Assembly (NCBI RefSeq): GCF_030063415.1
Contig: NZ_JASITA010000042.1
Coordinates: 1 to 64,000 of the forward strand
Source of the DNA: Streptomyces sp. H27-C3
Lineage (GTDB): Bacteria > Actinomycetota > Actinomycetes > Streptomycetales > Streptomycetaceae
DNA length: 64,000 nucleotides
Direction of reading: 5' to 3'
Of the stretch, positions 16,474 to 25,674 are shown one piece after another. The position numbers and the translations under genes were made by a program. The notes below the pieces were generated by a model, which did no database searches, had not been told where the DNA came from, and was given only the letters and a program-made list of their open reading frames with translations. Every line of letters starts with the position of its first letter. Position 1 is the stretch's first letter.

Positions 16474-18364
16474 TGGCACTCCGGCGCGGTGCGTCCGGCC
16501 CGGGGTCGTGAATGTCGCAGGCGAGCCATTGGGCCTGTGCCCGTGCTCCGCTGTGCAGCGGAGCCGTCGCCTGCCAGCCGGTCTCGGCGGTGATCAGGGC
16601 GGTAGACATGGAGGGGGGGAACGGTGCTCCGTCGGCGGGCTCCTGTTCCCACGGGGTGCGTCGCGCCGTCTCTGCAGCGAGTTGGGCGAGTTCACTCTCT
16701 TCGTAGAGCGCGGAGGCAATGTTGTAGATGGGCGACCGTGCCGGGCCTTCGAGAATGGCGGCAAGCGCGCCCGCTATGTCTCTATGGTCAACCAGTTGGT
16801 GCCGACGCCCCTCGACCAGGACCATGGGACGGCGTGTCCAGGCTTGCAGCATCCAGGTGGCCAGCACGCCGTGCGAGGGAGCGTGCGGTCCCACCTGCTC
16901 GGCGAGCCGCACGATCTGCACGGGGGTATCTGTCTCGTTGCCCCAGAGCAGGCACACCTGCTCTGCGTCCCACCATGCGCGGGCTTCCACGTCGCGCGGC
17001 CCCGTCGTCGGCAGGGATGCCTCCGTGCACGCGTCGGCGTCCGCGCCCCGATAGACGTCCGCCGAGCTGAGGTGTATGACGCGTTCCACTGCAAGCTTCT
17101 CCGCGTGGGCGAGCACATCCGCTACTCCGGGGCCGCTGCCGTGTCGATCGCCGAGGTGTATCAGTGCGCGTACCTCTTGGCCCTGCAGCGAGTCGAGCCG
17201 CTCGGAAAAGTTCGCACCGCAGCCCGCGTCGGTCAGTAGCCGGGCCAGTTGCGCACCGAACTCGCCGCTGCCGCCGGTGACGACGACGGGCGCGGACGAC
17301 GTACCGGTGACGCCTGTGAGTGACACGGCCCGATGTCCTGCGGCGCGGCGGGCCATGATGCCGGATTCGAGGGCTTCCAGGGCGAGTTCTCGGATCTTCG
17401 GAATCATGGGAAGGAGTTCCATACCGGTGTACTCCTCGCAGAGTCCCCCGGGCCCGAGGGAGTCCATCACGGCCCTGGCCACTGCAGGGTCCGGAGACTG
17501 CGACGTCAAATCGGCGACCGCCACGCCGGTCGCGAAGGCGGTGAGCCACGCCTGCCGGCACACCACGGTCGGCAGTCCCCTCTGACCGATCCCGGCGAAA
17601 CCCGCGTCACAGGAATCGGAAAGACCGATGCGTCGCAGGTACCTGTCGGTGTCCAGGTACTCCCAACGGGCGCCGTAACGCACAGCGCACTTGGATTCGC
17701 CGTACTGATAGAACGGCACCACCGAGAAAGAGGAGCACTCAGACGTAGGGGCTTCGCCCGCACTGTCGGAGAAATACGTCGCCCGCCGCCATCCGTGCTT
17801 GCTGTTTCCCGCCAGGCTGGGTACGTCGTCGTGGTCCACGGTGCTCGGAACCGCGAGCCTGACGGGTACGCCCAGCGTCTTGAGACATCGCTGCACCACG
17901 ACGTCGTAGGGCCAGCCGCCGCCGTGCTGAGCGGCGAACTGCGCGTAGCTCCGAGCAACTTCCGCGGGGAGCATCAAGGCGAGCGAGGGCACGTGTTCAT
18001 CAATGGCATACGCCCAGTGCGCCCCGGTAAGTGCGCCCAGACGCACCACGCCGCTGTTCCGCCCCTCCCAACCTTCGTAGAAGGCGACAGCCTCACCGGG
18101 TGCGGCTGCGGCAATCTTCTCCGCGTAGGGAAAGAAGCCGTCTGCCAGGACCACGTCGTCTTGGAAGACGATGTGATGGGTCGCCGCGTCACCGACGCAG
18201 CTCCACGACGGATTGGCGGTACGCAGCGCGGTGGGGGGGCCGGAAGGATCCGGATCCGTGACGACACGTATGCGCCCTTGGACGTCCTTTGCTGCGATTT
18301 CTTCGGCTGCGGCAAGCCTTCTGGGATGGGTCATCACAGCGCCTGTCAGTGCGACTGTATTCAC
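16466..18364 (-). CDS. Glycosyltransferase-like / extended SDR fusion protein
   Basis: This 632-residue protein joins two unrelated domains. Residues 1-300 resemble a GT-A type glycosyltransferase of the LPS/procollagen class: VTDPDPSGPPTALRTANPSW and HHIVFQDDVVLADGFF with the metal-type DD, then VVQRCLKTLGVPV. From about residue 355 an extended SDR begins with VVVTGGSGEFGAQLARLLTD (GxxGxxG NAD site) and IHLSSADVYRG. The YxxxK pair is not where expected: after the SSADVY strand the helix reads ARAWWDAEQVC, so the catalytic Tyr and Lys seem replaced. The gene starts at a GTG with GGAGAGG six bases upstream. The exact role is unknown; fusion suggests consecutive sugar steps. Confidence 0.72.
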   Translation of the reverse strand: MNTVALTGAVMTHPRRLAAAEEIAAKDVQGRIRVVTDPDPSGPPTALRTANPSWSCVGDAATHHIVFQDDVVLADGFFPYAEKIAAAAPGEAVAFYEGWEGRNSGVVRLGALTGAHWAYAIDEHVPSLALMLPAEVARSYAQFAAQHGGGWPYDVVVQRCLKTLGVPVRLAVPSTVDHDDVPSLAGNSKHGWRRATYFSDSAGEAPTSECSSFSVVPFYQYGESKCAVRYGARWEYLDTDRYLRRIGLSDSCDAGFAGIGQRGLPTVVCRQAWLTAFATGVAVADLTSQSPDPAVARAVMDSLGPGGLCEEYTGMELLPMIPKIRELALEALESGIMARRAAGHRAVSLTGVTGTSSAPVVVTGGSGEFGAQLARLLTDAGCGANFSERLDSLQGQEVRALIHLGDRHGSGPGVADVLAHAEKLAVERVIHLSSADVYRGADADACTEASLPTTGPRDVEARAWWDAEQVCLLWGNETDTPVQIVRLAEQVGPHAPSHGVLATWMLQAWTRRPMVLVEGRRHQLVDHRDIAGALAAILEGPARSPIYNIASALYEESELAQLAAETARRTPWEQEPADGAPFPPSMSTALITAETGWQATAPLHSGARAQAQWLACDIHDPGPDAPRRSANA

Positions 18365-18468
18365 GGATCGCCTCTCCGGCCTTCCAGGGCCGGGCTGGCC
18401 AACGCGCCGGCCCGGCAGTGTGGGGAAAAATCTGCGTGTGGGGGCTCTAGGTTCCGCAGCCTGCGCGC

Positions 18469-19242
18469 TCAGTCCTTGGCGCCCGAGTTGCGGACCTGCC
18501 TCACGTTCTCGTTGAGACCGTGGTCCGCGCCCCGCTCCCGCTCAAGCTGGATCATGGCGGCAGGACGGTAGTTGAGAATGTATGCCCGACGTGTGCTGTC
18601 AGTGGTGTTGCCTCGCGAGTAGTGCAGCGTGGACCCGGAGTGCGCCACCGCCCCTCCTGCGGCCACTGGCACGGGGGTGGCACCCGGCTCTTCCTCGGAG
18701 CAGTCGCACTCGATGTTCTTGCCGTCGCTCGTCGGGCGGTGGGGCCGAATCGGTTGCTGGTGGGAGCCCTGGACGTACCACATGCAACCGTTGTCGAGAC
18801 CGGCGTCGTCCAGCGCCACCCAGATGGACACAGCGCGACGATCGGGCATGTCGACCCAGTAGGCCGCATCCTGGTGCCACGGCGTAGCAACCGAGGCGTG
18901 CGGGGCTTTGTGGATCATCATGTCGAAGTCGAGCTCCGCGTCCGCCCCGATGAGCTCACGGGCGACTGACAGGGCCTTCTCATGGAGAGGGAGATCACGC
19001 AGCGGCGGATAGAGCGCCGACGGCCACATGATCTGAGTGATGTTTTCTTGAACACCCTCCTTCAACGGAACGTGCGACCCGAGATCAGACCGCTTGTCCC
19101 CGGCCTTGATGTCTCCGCTCAGGAGGCGATCATAGATCGATCGGTAGACCTCCAGATCGCCGGCAGAGACAACCTCTCCCACATTGGCGAATCCATCGTT
19201 CGCGAACCGCTGAGCCACTTCGGAAACCACTTGCGTGGTCAA
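18469..19242 (-). CDS. Phytanoyl-CoA dioxygenase (PhyH) family oxygenase
   Basis: This is a roughly 257-residue Fe(II)/2-oxoglutarate oxygenase. The facial triad is visible as H-x-D in PWHQDAAYW and the distal His in HSGSTLHYSRGN, followed by the 2OG-binding Arg in TRRAYILNYRP. Such enzymes hydroxylate or halogenate small molecules or carrier-bound acids; no halogenase-type Ala/Gly replaces the Asp, so hydroxylation is likely. I prefer the TTG at 19242 (MTTQVVSE) because GAAGGGG lies about nine bases upstream; a TTG at 19251 is possible. It is the first gene of the 18.4-11.8 kb leftward run. Confidence 0.9.
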   Translation of the reverse strand: MTTQVVSEVAQRFANDGFANVGEVVSAGDLEVYRSIYDRLLSGDIKAGDKRSDLGSHVPLKEGVQENITQIMWPSALYPPLRDLPLHEKALSVARELIGADAELDFDMMIHKAPHASVATPWHQDAAYWVDMPDRRAVSIWVALDDAGLDNGCMWYVQGSHQQPIRPHRPTSDGKNIECDCSEEEPGATPVPVAAGGAVAHSGSTLHYSRGNTTDSTRRAYILNYRPAAMIQLERERGADHGLNENVRQVRNSGAKD

Positions 19243-19251
19243 ACTAAACAA

Positions 19252-19900
19252 CCCCTTCGTTGCCTATTAGTGTCGACGCAGCGCGGAGTGGAAATGCGCC
19301 GCATAGCATGAACGGAGCAGCCGACTGTGAGAATTCTTCGAAGCCACTACAGGCTGGTCTATACCTGCTGGCCGTTCGAACCCTAGGTGGATCTTCATCA
19401 GCAAGTCAAGGTCATTTGGGCAACGCGGCAAGCCAAGTCCTGTGGGAATGCAGGACAGTTGGGAGACCGTCATTTTGCATACCATGCCTGCTCAGCGAGC
19501 AGACCACCACACACGCCGAGGCCTCGCGCCACGTTGGGGCGTTGCCAAGATCGCAACATCCGGGCATGATCTTCCGGGGCGATCAAGCAGGTGACAACTG
19601 GTCCGCGAATTTGCAAGTTGCCCCGAGAATGCAGCGTTCGGCGTTATGGGGGCACCGTCGCGACGAGAAGTCCACGTCAATCGAGACCTGGTCCGCGACC
19701 AACACGGCCAGTAGCTCGCGGGCCGTCAAGGCGCTCCAGTAACTTTCCGCCTACATGGATTGGCTTCACAGCTGCCGGCGGTTGAGGGGGATAGCGCTTA
19801 CCGTTGCCAGCCCGTCGACAGTTCCGCCCTGGAAGCTATAAACCGGACAAGCGGCCTATTATGCTGCACAAAGGTACGGCATCAGAGAGTGGAGAGCGAT
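19252..19900. other. 650-bp divergent intergenic region
   Basis: The region separates the leftward PhyH cluster from the rightward 19901 gene, so it should hold both promoters. It is less GC-rich than its surroundings around 19300-19500. Open frames here lack codon bias and similarity to anything I know. I see no clear operator or riboswitch. Confidence 0.4.
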
Positions 19901-20533
19901 ATGTCTGAAGTCCTTCAGGTACAGGCTGCGGTTCGACGAAATCCTTATGAATACATGCTGAACGACACCGAACTCACCGTGCTGCTGCGGGACCTGGGCC
20001 GTCGGCGCGCCCAGAACATTCTCCGGAATTTCACCGCTGCTCCGGGAGAGGCGCCGCGCGGCCCGTACCCCAGGCCCGCCATGGGCTTCGTCATCCTCGA
20101 CCCGACGGTTGATGCTCGGGTTGGTCACGCCGACGCTGTCCTGGGCGCGATCACCATCGGGCGCCAGGCCCGTCAGTTCCTTCCAAAAGCAGCGGCCAAG
20201 GCGGCGGCCCATCGGCGCCTCGGTCACAACAACGGAGTGTCCGTTCACACCGATCCGCACCTGCTCGGCAGCGGCGCGTTCCGCTACGGCCATTCGGCCG
20301 AAGTCCGTGGACTTGTCGTCGCTGCCAGCTCCCAGGCCACCGACCAGGACCTGTTCGAGGCATCCAGACTGGCCACCGAACTGGTTGAGGAACTCACCAC
20401 ACAGCACATTGCTTATGAGTGGCAGCACGGCGAGAGGGACTGGCTCTCGCCCGACGACCGCCCACTCGCTCTGTACAACGAGATGATCACTTGGTTCCCG
20501 GACAGCGAGGGTGACTCACAGGGCGAGTCGTAG
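19901..20533 (+). CDS. Hypothetical protein
   Basis: I do not recognise this 210-residue soluble protein. It starts MSEVLQVQAAVRRNPYEYML with a good ribosome site (GGAGAG, 7 bases before the ATG). The middle is Gly/Ala/His-rich (RQFLPKAAAKAAAHRRLGHN, VSVHTDPHLLGSGAFRYGHS) and the end is acidic (WFPDSEGDSQGES). The strand pattern of GFVILDPTVDARVGHADAVLGAI suggests an alpha/beta fold. It is followed by a degraded sugar dehydrogenase on the same strand, so it may be a leftover of the same pathway as 11.8-19.2 kb. Confidence 0.7.
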   Translation: MSEVLQVQAAVRRNPYEYMLNDTELTVLLRDLGRRRAQNILRNFTAAPGEAPRGPYPRPAMGFVILDPTVDARVGHADAVLGAITIGRQARQFLPKAAAKAAAHRRLGHNNGVSVHTDPHLLGSGAFRYGHSAEVRGLVVAASSQATDQDLFEASRLATELVEELTTQHIAYEWQHGERDWLSPDDRPLALYNEMITWFPDSEGDSQGES

Positions 20534-20560
20534 CCCCCCGAATACCGTATTCGTTGGCTC

Positions 20561-21101
20561 CACAACGAAAGCTTCCGGCCTCCGCCTTTCGGCTACCAGG
20601 CCTTGCTGTGGACCGGGCGTCGGCTGCCACAGCTTCCCCATCGACCCCAACTACCTGGACCACAAGGTCCGCACCCTCGGCTATCCGTTCCGGATGGTAG
20701 AGCTCGTCCAGGAGATCAACGCACGGATGCCCCGGTGTCGTCGAGCGAGCCCAACGCCTCCTCGACAGAACCGGGAAAACTATCAGCGGGGCGCACGTGC
20801 TGCTGCTCTTCGTCACCTACAAGGCCGAAATCGCCGACCGGCGCGAGACGTCCGCCCGTGACGTGGTGAAGCAGCTGCGCGCCCTCTGCGCCCACGTGTT
20901 GTTCCTCGACCCCCACGTGCCGGCCTTGGGGGGGCCGATGGCACCCCTGTGTCCGGGGCTGCGGCGGCTGAGCTGCCCCAGGCCCGGGAGCAGGCAAACC
21001 TGGCAATCCTGCTCCAGCATCACCGGGACTACGACATCGACGTGATCGAGCGGCACGCCCTGCGGCTCCTCGACACCCGAGGTTCCGCCCGCCCGCAGTC
21101 C
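20561..21101 (+). pseudogene. Nucleotide-sugar dehydrogenase, degraded C-terminal half
   Basis: Across three frames one can read PFGYQAL, SFPIDPNYLDHKVRTLGYPF, RMVELVQEINARMP, LDRTGKTISGAHVLLLFVTY, KAEIADRRETSARDVVKQLR and NLAILLQHHRDYDIDVIE, each matching in order the C-terminal half of the intact enzyme at 13717-14976. The catalytic Cys region is garbled and several indels break the frame. It is a divergent paralogue rather than a recent copy, as many residues differ. Confidence 0.85.
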
Positions 21102-21147
21102 CAAGTTGAGTGCCTGCAGAGCTGGCCACCGGACGGAGAGAAACGAT

Positions 21148-21480
21148 ATGACACCACCGGTAGTGCAGGCCGCCTCCTACGGGCTGGGGAGCATCTTCCC
21201 CGTCGTCGTGCTCGACACCCGCTCGCGTTGGCGCCGCCCGGCGGCCGGCGAGCTGCCGGAGACCGCCTCGAATCCCGAAGGACTGCTAGTGGTGCGCTGG
21301 ACGGGCCACGACCCCGACATCGGGGCGGCTTCTAGTCTGCTGGAGTGCGCTGCCCGGCAGGCGCCGGACGACTTCACGCCCGACCGGCTCACCCGGTTCA
21401 GGGACGGCCTGCCCTCCTCCCTGACCATGACCACTCTGCCCGCCGCCGCGCTGCTCGGCCCATGGGGGCTCCCTCCGGCA
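21148..21480 (+). pseudogene. Unrecognised gene, truncated at an IS6-like repeat
   Basis: A good start (GGACGGAGAG then ATG at 21148) opens a frame reading MTPPVVQAASYGLGSIFPVV, then WRRPAAGELPETASNPEGLL and DFTPDRLTRFRDGLPSSLTM. The codon use looks real for about 110 codons. At 21477 the sequence changes to an IS6-type terminal repeat and codon bias is lost although the frame stays open to 21810. I cannot assign a family. Confidence 0.45.
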
Positions 21481-21491
21481 TTGTCAACTTG
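21477..21491. repeat. Solitary IS6-type terminal repeat
   Basis: GGCATTGTCAACTTG differs by one base from the 15-bp terminal repeat of the IS6 element at 495-1356 and of the relic ending at 46224. No transposase or partner end is nearby, so it may be the footprint of a deletion driven by such an element. A chance match is possible. Confidence 0.4.
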
Positions 21492-21667
21492 GCCAGCCGA
21501 TGATGATTTTCACAGGAAAACACCCGTCGGGATGGGCTTTTCAAGCACTGTATCTCCGCATGAGGGCTGTTCCGAGGGGTGGGAAACCGATGATTTCCCT
21601 GCCATAACCACCCCATTTTCACCAAGTAACGTCAACCACACCCCTGCTGACCAGCCTGGAGACCTGC

Positions 21668-22420
21668 ATGCCCACGCGCCCCGTCGTTTCCCTCGTCACC
21701 GCCACCCGTATGCAGCCCGAGCGACGCCGCTACCTGACCGAGCTTTACGCGAGCCTGTCCCGACAGACCCTGACCACCTGGCAGTGGATCCTTGTGATCG
21801 ATTGCAGTAGCGAACCCGTGCCGACCGCGATCATTGCGGATCCCCGGGTCACCACCCTCCGCCTGTTCGAGCCGGTCGGGGCCGGCCTGGCCCGAAATCT
21901 AGGCCTCGCTCTGGCCGAAGCCGACCTGGTCACCGCCGTTGATGATGACGACATGCTTCCCCCGGACTCCCTCGAGGTGCGGGTTCGCGCGCTGCGCGCT
22001 CTCGGTGTTGAATGGGTCGCTGGCCGCTCCGCCGACCTGTTCGAAGACCGCGTCGTGACGTGGGAGTGCCCGACCCCGACCGGACACCACGCGGCCGGCG
22101 AGGTCATGCGCTTCTGGCCTGACCCGGCGGCTTCTATCCCCCTCAGCCATGTGACGGTGCTGACTACTCGTCAGCTCGCGATAGCGGCCGGTGGTTATGG
22201 CCCGCTCCCCAGTGGCGAGGACTTCATCTATGTTCACCGCATCACCACCGAGGCCGCCGGCTACATGCTCCCGAACGTCGTGTATCACTACCGTCAGCAC
22301 CTCCAGCAGGGAACCGAAACCCCCGGGCACCACCAGATCCGCAACCTGGTACGCCAACTGACCTGGGAACAAGGTCACGCTCTCGCCAGTCGCCGCGCCA
22401 CCCACTCGAACCTGGTCTGA
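21668..22420 (+). CDS. Family 2 glycosyltransferase
   Basis: This 250-residue cytosolic GT-A enzyme has the N-terminal VVSLVTATRMQPERRRYLTE, a donor-binding ARNLGLALAEADLVTAVDDD with the metal-binding Asp cluster (DDDD near residue 100), and SGEDFIYVHRITTEAAGY toward the end, where the catalytic base is expected at ED. It lacks membrane helices. The acceptor is unknown. It is intact but surrounded by wrecked genes, and no partner sugar genes remain on this side. Confidence 0.87.
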   Translation: MPTRPVVSLVTATRMQPERRRYLTELYASLSRQTLTTWQWILVIDCSSEPVPTAIIADPRVTTLRLFEPVGAGLARNLGLALAEADLVTAVDDDDMLPPDSLEVRVRALRALGVEWVAGRSADLFEDRVVTWECPTPTGHHAAGEVMRFWPDPAASIPLSHVTVLTTRQLAIAAGGYGPLPSGEDFIYVHRITTEAAGYMLPNVVYHYRQHLQQGTETPGHHQIRNLVRQLTWEQGHALASRRATHSNLV

Positions 22421-22444
22421 ACCGCCCCGGGTTCGGTAGAGATC

Positions 22445-22690
22445 TCAGATTGTGGTGGTGACCTGGGGTTTCGTGGATTCCTTGCAGTGGTTGGCCTCGT
22501 ACTCGGCGGGTGGGATGTGCCCTATCTCACCGTGCAGGCGGCGGTGGACGTACCAGTCGGTCCACTCGGCGGTGGCGAGTTCGACCTGGGAGAGGTTCTT
22601 CCAGGGCCGCTGCGGTTTGATCAACTCGGTTTTGTACAAGCCGACCGTCGATTCCATCAGGGCGTTGAGCATTTCGTCTTGCCGTCGGCG
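22445..22690 (-). pseudogene. IS3-family transposase C-terminal fragment
   Basis: Reading leftward, EMLNALMESTVGLYKTELIK and WTDWYVHRRLHGEIGHIPPA then EYEANH give the end of an IS3-type OrfB integrase domain, including the DxxxNAL(x)ES block with the catalytic Glu. The rest is missing: upstream the sequence becomes an IS110 fragment in another frame. Confidence 0.8.
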
Positions 22691-22893
22691 GCGCGGCGGG
22701 TGACGTAGTCGATCGTCGGTTGGTGGAATCGCATGCGGACGATGACGGTCCGGTAGATCGCGGCGTTGAGCTGGCGGTGGCCGCCGTGGTTGATGCGGTG
22801 CCTGCCACTGGTCATGCCGGAGCCGGTGGGCACAGGAGCGATGCCCGCGAGCTTGGCGAGTGCGGCTTCGGACTTGATGCGTTGAGCTCCGGT
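22675..22893 (-). pseudogene. IS110-family transposase C-terminal fragment
   Basis: In a second minus-strand frame, IKSEAALAKLAGIAPVPTGS, GRHRINHGGHRQLNAAIYRT and MRFHQPTIDYVTRRAADGKT form the Transposase_20 block of IS116/IS110/IS902 enzymes, which includes the conserved Ser-containing GS motif. It is fused head-on to the IS3 fragment and abuts the end of the replication-relaxation gene, so this is a nested IS scar. Confidence 0.8.
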
Positions 22894-22896
22894 GTG

Positions 22897-24190
22897 TCAG
22901 CGGCGGAGGAAGCCGAAGATGCCGTTCTCCTTGCGCCACGCCTCCGCTTCCGCCTTCGCCTGCGCCTCTTCAGCCGCCCGTTCCTCGGCCTTCTGGCGCT
23001 CGCGCTCCTTGGCGGAGGTGCACACGGTGCAGTCGCTGCCCGGCGGTACGGATTGCCAGCCGTCGCTCGGGTAGACGTCACGGCCGCAGGTCGGACACGC
23101 CCAAGCGGCGGCCTTCCGTCGCCGCTTGGTCTCTTCCCGCTCGCGCTGCTCGCGCTCCTCCTGGGCGCGGCGCTCGGTACGGCGTTCCTCTTCCCGGGTG
23201 TGGAAGGCGCGGTGGTCGTCCGGGTTGTCCAGAGCCGCTTCGAGGGTCTCCCACGAGGAATGCCCGTAGCGCCACCAGATGGGTCCGTGTGGGCCGTGCT
23301 GGTGCAGGCGGGCGAGGGTGGTGACGATCACGGGGACGGTGCCGTCGTAGTCGCGGTAGCCGTCGTTGACATCGGACCCGTAGCGGCTGCCGCTGTGCCA
23401 GTGGCCTTTCCAGCATTCCGTGGAAAGGACGCGAACGGCCTTCATGCGGTTCATCATCGCGTCCGGTCCGACCTGCTTGGTGAACACGAACGCCACCGGC
23501 GGGTAGCCGACGCGGTCGTGGTCACGTCCATGGTCGCTGTAGAGGGTGCGCCACATCGGGATGTCGCGGCCGTTGGTGTCCTTGACCGTACGGCGGAAGA
23601 ACCTGCGGTACTTGTGAATCTTGCCCGCGACGATCTGCCGGTCTTCGGTGCCGTTGTCGACTTCCACGAAGAGCACCGGCACACCGGCCTCCGGAGCGGC
23701 CAGAACAGCGTCCGCGCGAGGGCTGCCCTTGACCGGTGTCGTGAACGTTCCGCTCACCGGCAGCACGACCTCGGTCTCCCAGCCGGCCAGCGTGCCCAGC
23801 CCCGCAGGCCGGGCCGGCTCCACGGCGGTCGTCTGTGCCGGGACAGGCCGGGGCGGTTGGTTCTTGCGGACGACCGGGCGGGTCGGCTCCGGGACCGGCT
23901 GGAGGAACGCGGTGATCGTGTCGGTGACCTTCCGCGCGTGCGGAGCACCCGAAGGCACGGATGCCTTCGCCGTGCCGCCCATCTCCTTCACCTCGCGGTC
24001 CAGGACCACGCTCGCGGCCTCAAGGCCGGCCGGGGTCAGGTTCCACAGCTTCTCGGACGCCCGGTTGCCCTTCGCGTTGATCCGGGTGGCCGCCCCGAGC
24101 GAGACGACCAGCCCCTCCGCCCCGAGGTCCTTCGCAGCGTTGCGGACCGTCTGCGCGTCGGCAGTGCCCGGACACGTCAACTGCTCCGCC
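22897..24190 (-). CDS. Replication-relaxation family protein, N-terminus lost
   Basis: The protein carries the winged-helix LGAEGLVVSLGAATRINAKG, WNLTPAGLEAASVVLDREV, then a restriction-endonuclease-like core (DAVLAAPEAGVPVLFVEVDN, KYRRFFRRTVKD, PPVAFVF) and a Cys4 zinc knuckle (ACPTCGRDVYPSDG, DCTVC) before a coiled Arg/Glu-rich tail ending FGFLRR. This is the replication-relaxation family common on actinobacterial plasmids and ICEs. The frame stays open upstream to 24294 but those residues read antisense to a helicase fragment, so the native N-terminus has been replaced. A second relic of the family lies at 58000-58550. Confidence 0.7.
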
Positions 24191-24194
24191 GTGG

Positions 24195-24755
24195 CCCTGG
24201 ACAGGCCGGTAGGACAGTGGTTGAGCAACCTGCGGCGCGCGGGTGCGCTGGCTGAACACCCGGAGTGGAAGACCGCGCTGGAGGCCGTGGACAAGTACTG
24301 GGACCCGGCGTGGCCGACGGAGTGGCAGAGGCACTACGCCGCGCTGCGCGAGCTGCTGACCGACGAAGAGGACCACTCCGACGTCCTGCCCGGGTTCACC
24401 GTCCACGGCATGGACGTCGGGAAGTGGCTGATGAGGCAGAGTCAGCACGCGGTCTGGGCCGGCCTGATGGACGGGCAGCGCGAGCTCCTGGAGGCGGTCC
24501 GCGTCGTGCTGCTGCCCCCGGAGCAGACGGAGCCCGCCAAGACTCCCAAGGCGGCTGGGAGCGCCTTCGAGCAGGGCGTGGCGGCCCTGCCGCGAGGGCT
24601 CTGTGACCGTCCCCAGGGCCCACGTAGAGCGCCTTGAGGACGGGAGCGAGGTGAAGCTCGGGGTATTCCTCAGCAACAGCAAGAGCCGCCGGGCCAAACT
24701 CACCACCGACAAACTCGCCACCCTCGCCAACCTCGGACTCAGCTGGGCGGCATGA
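24195..24755 (+). pseudogene. Helicase-associated-domain protein, C-terminal, frameshifted
   Basis: The plus strand reads VGQWLSNLRRAGALAEHPEW, DPAWPTEWQRHYAALRELLT, DVGKWLMRQSQHAVWAGLMD and AFEQGVAALP, then one frame later EGSVTVPRAHVERLEDGSEV, KLGVFLSNSKSRRAKLTTDK and LATLANLGLSWAA. These are tandem HA (helicase-associated) modules from the C-terminus of large Streptomyces superfamily 2 helicases. A frame change near 24595 and loss of the helicase core make it non-functional. Confidence 0.8.
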
Positions 24756-25000
24756 CTGTCGCGTTCGACGCTGCCGCACGGGGACGTGCGGTGGTCAGTC
24801 AATCTACGATCCAACTCTTATTGCTACGAGGGAGGTTCGTTGACGGCAGCACCCAGCGGGTCCGTGCTGCGGCCCGGGATCCGGCAAGGGGTTGGTGGCA
24901 GTCTTGTGTTCCTCCTGAGGGCCCGTGCTGATGGTGCAGGCGCGCATGCTTCCGGCGTTGGTGATCGCACTGTCGCCTGGGTGTCGTCGGTGCGTTCGGG

Positions 25001-25330
25001 ATGAAGCCTCTGGTCGCCCCCGGCCGCAGGGCCGTTTCGGCTCCGGCCGTGGCGGGCGGCGGCGTGTACGTCAGTAGAGAGTCCGACGTCTACGCCCTGG
25101 ACGCGGTCACCGGGCAGCAGCGGTGGAGGTTCTCCACTGGACGTGTGTGGGACGAGGAGTCGGCGACGGCGGTGGCCGACGGGAGCGTCTATGTCGGCAG
25201 CGGGAGCAGCCTGTATGCGGTGAACGCCCACAGCAGAGATGGGCTTTCCTCACCGGCCACCATGTGACCGCGTCCCCGGTGATCGTGAACGGCACTGTCT
25301 ACTGCGGGCGGGACCTTCTTGACGGGCCGA
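25001..25330 (+). pseudogene. PQQ-type beta-propeller fragment, frameshifted
   Basis: Two propeller blades are readable: SAPAVAGGGVYVSRESDVYA LDAVTG with QQRWRFSTG and AVADGSVYVGSGSSLYAV, and, after a frame change near 25232, QQRWAFLTGHHVTASPVIVN with GTVYCG. This is the BamB/PQQ repeat pattern found at the C-terminus of Streptomyces protein kinases and secreted proteins. The start and end are lost. Confidence 0.65.
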
Positions 25331-25600
25331 CCGACACGTCCCTCGGGCGTGGACTGCTGAACGTTGTCGCCGATCCCGCGTTTCACGAAGGCATGAGGCG
25401 TGAGGTCCTCAACGTCCTCCGCGCGGCCGAACCCGGCGGCTACACCGCGCTGCTGCGCACGTACGCCGAGGACACCGCACTCGGATGGGACACGCGGGCC
25501 ATCGTGGTCCGGGAACTGGCGCGGGTGGGTGATCCGCGAGTCCCGGAACTTCTGTTGGCCCTCGCGAGTCCTGGCGGCGAAACTGCCGTAAGCCCGTCCG
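25330..25600 (+). pseudogene. HEAT-like repeat fragment
   Basis: In the frame entered after the propeller remnant the sequence reads RREVLNVLRAAEPGGYTALL and WDTRAIVVRELARVGDPRVP then LLLALASPGGE, an alternating helix pattern similar to HEAT or PBS-lyase repeats. It is joined to the propeller without a start of its own. The identification is weak. Confidence 0.35.
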
Positions 25601-25674
25601 GGTCATCACAGCCCCCAGACGGCGAGGCCATCGCCGATGAACTTGCGTTCCGCCTGATCGGTTGCCCAGAAGAT

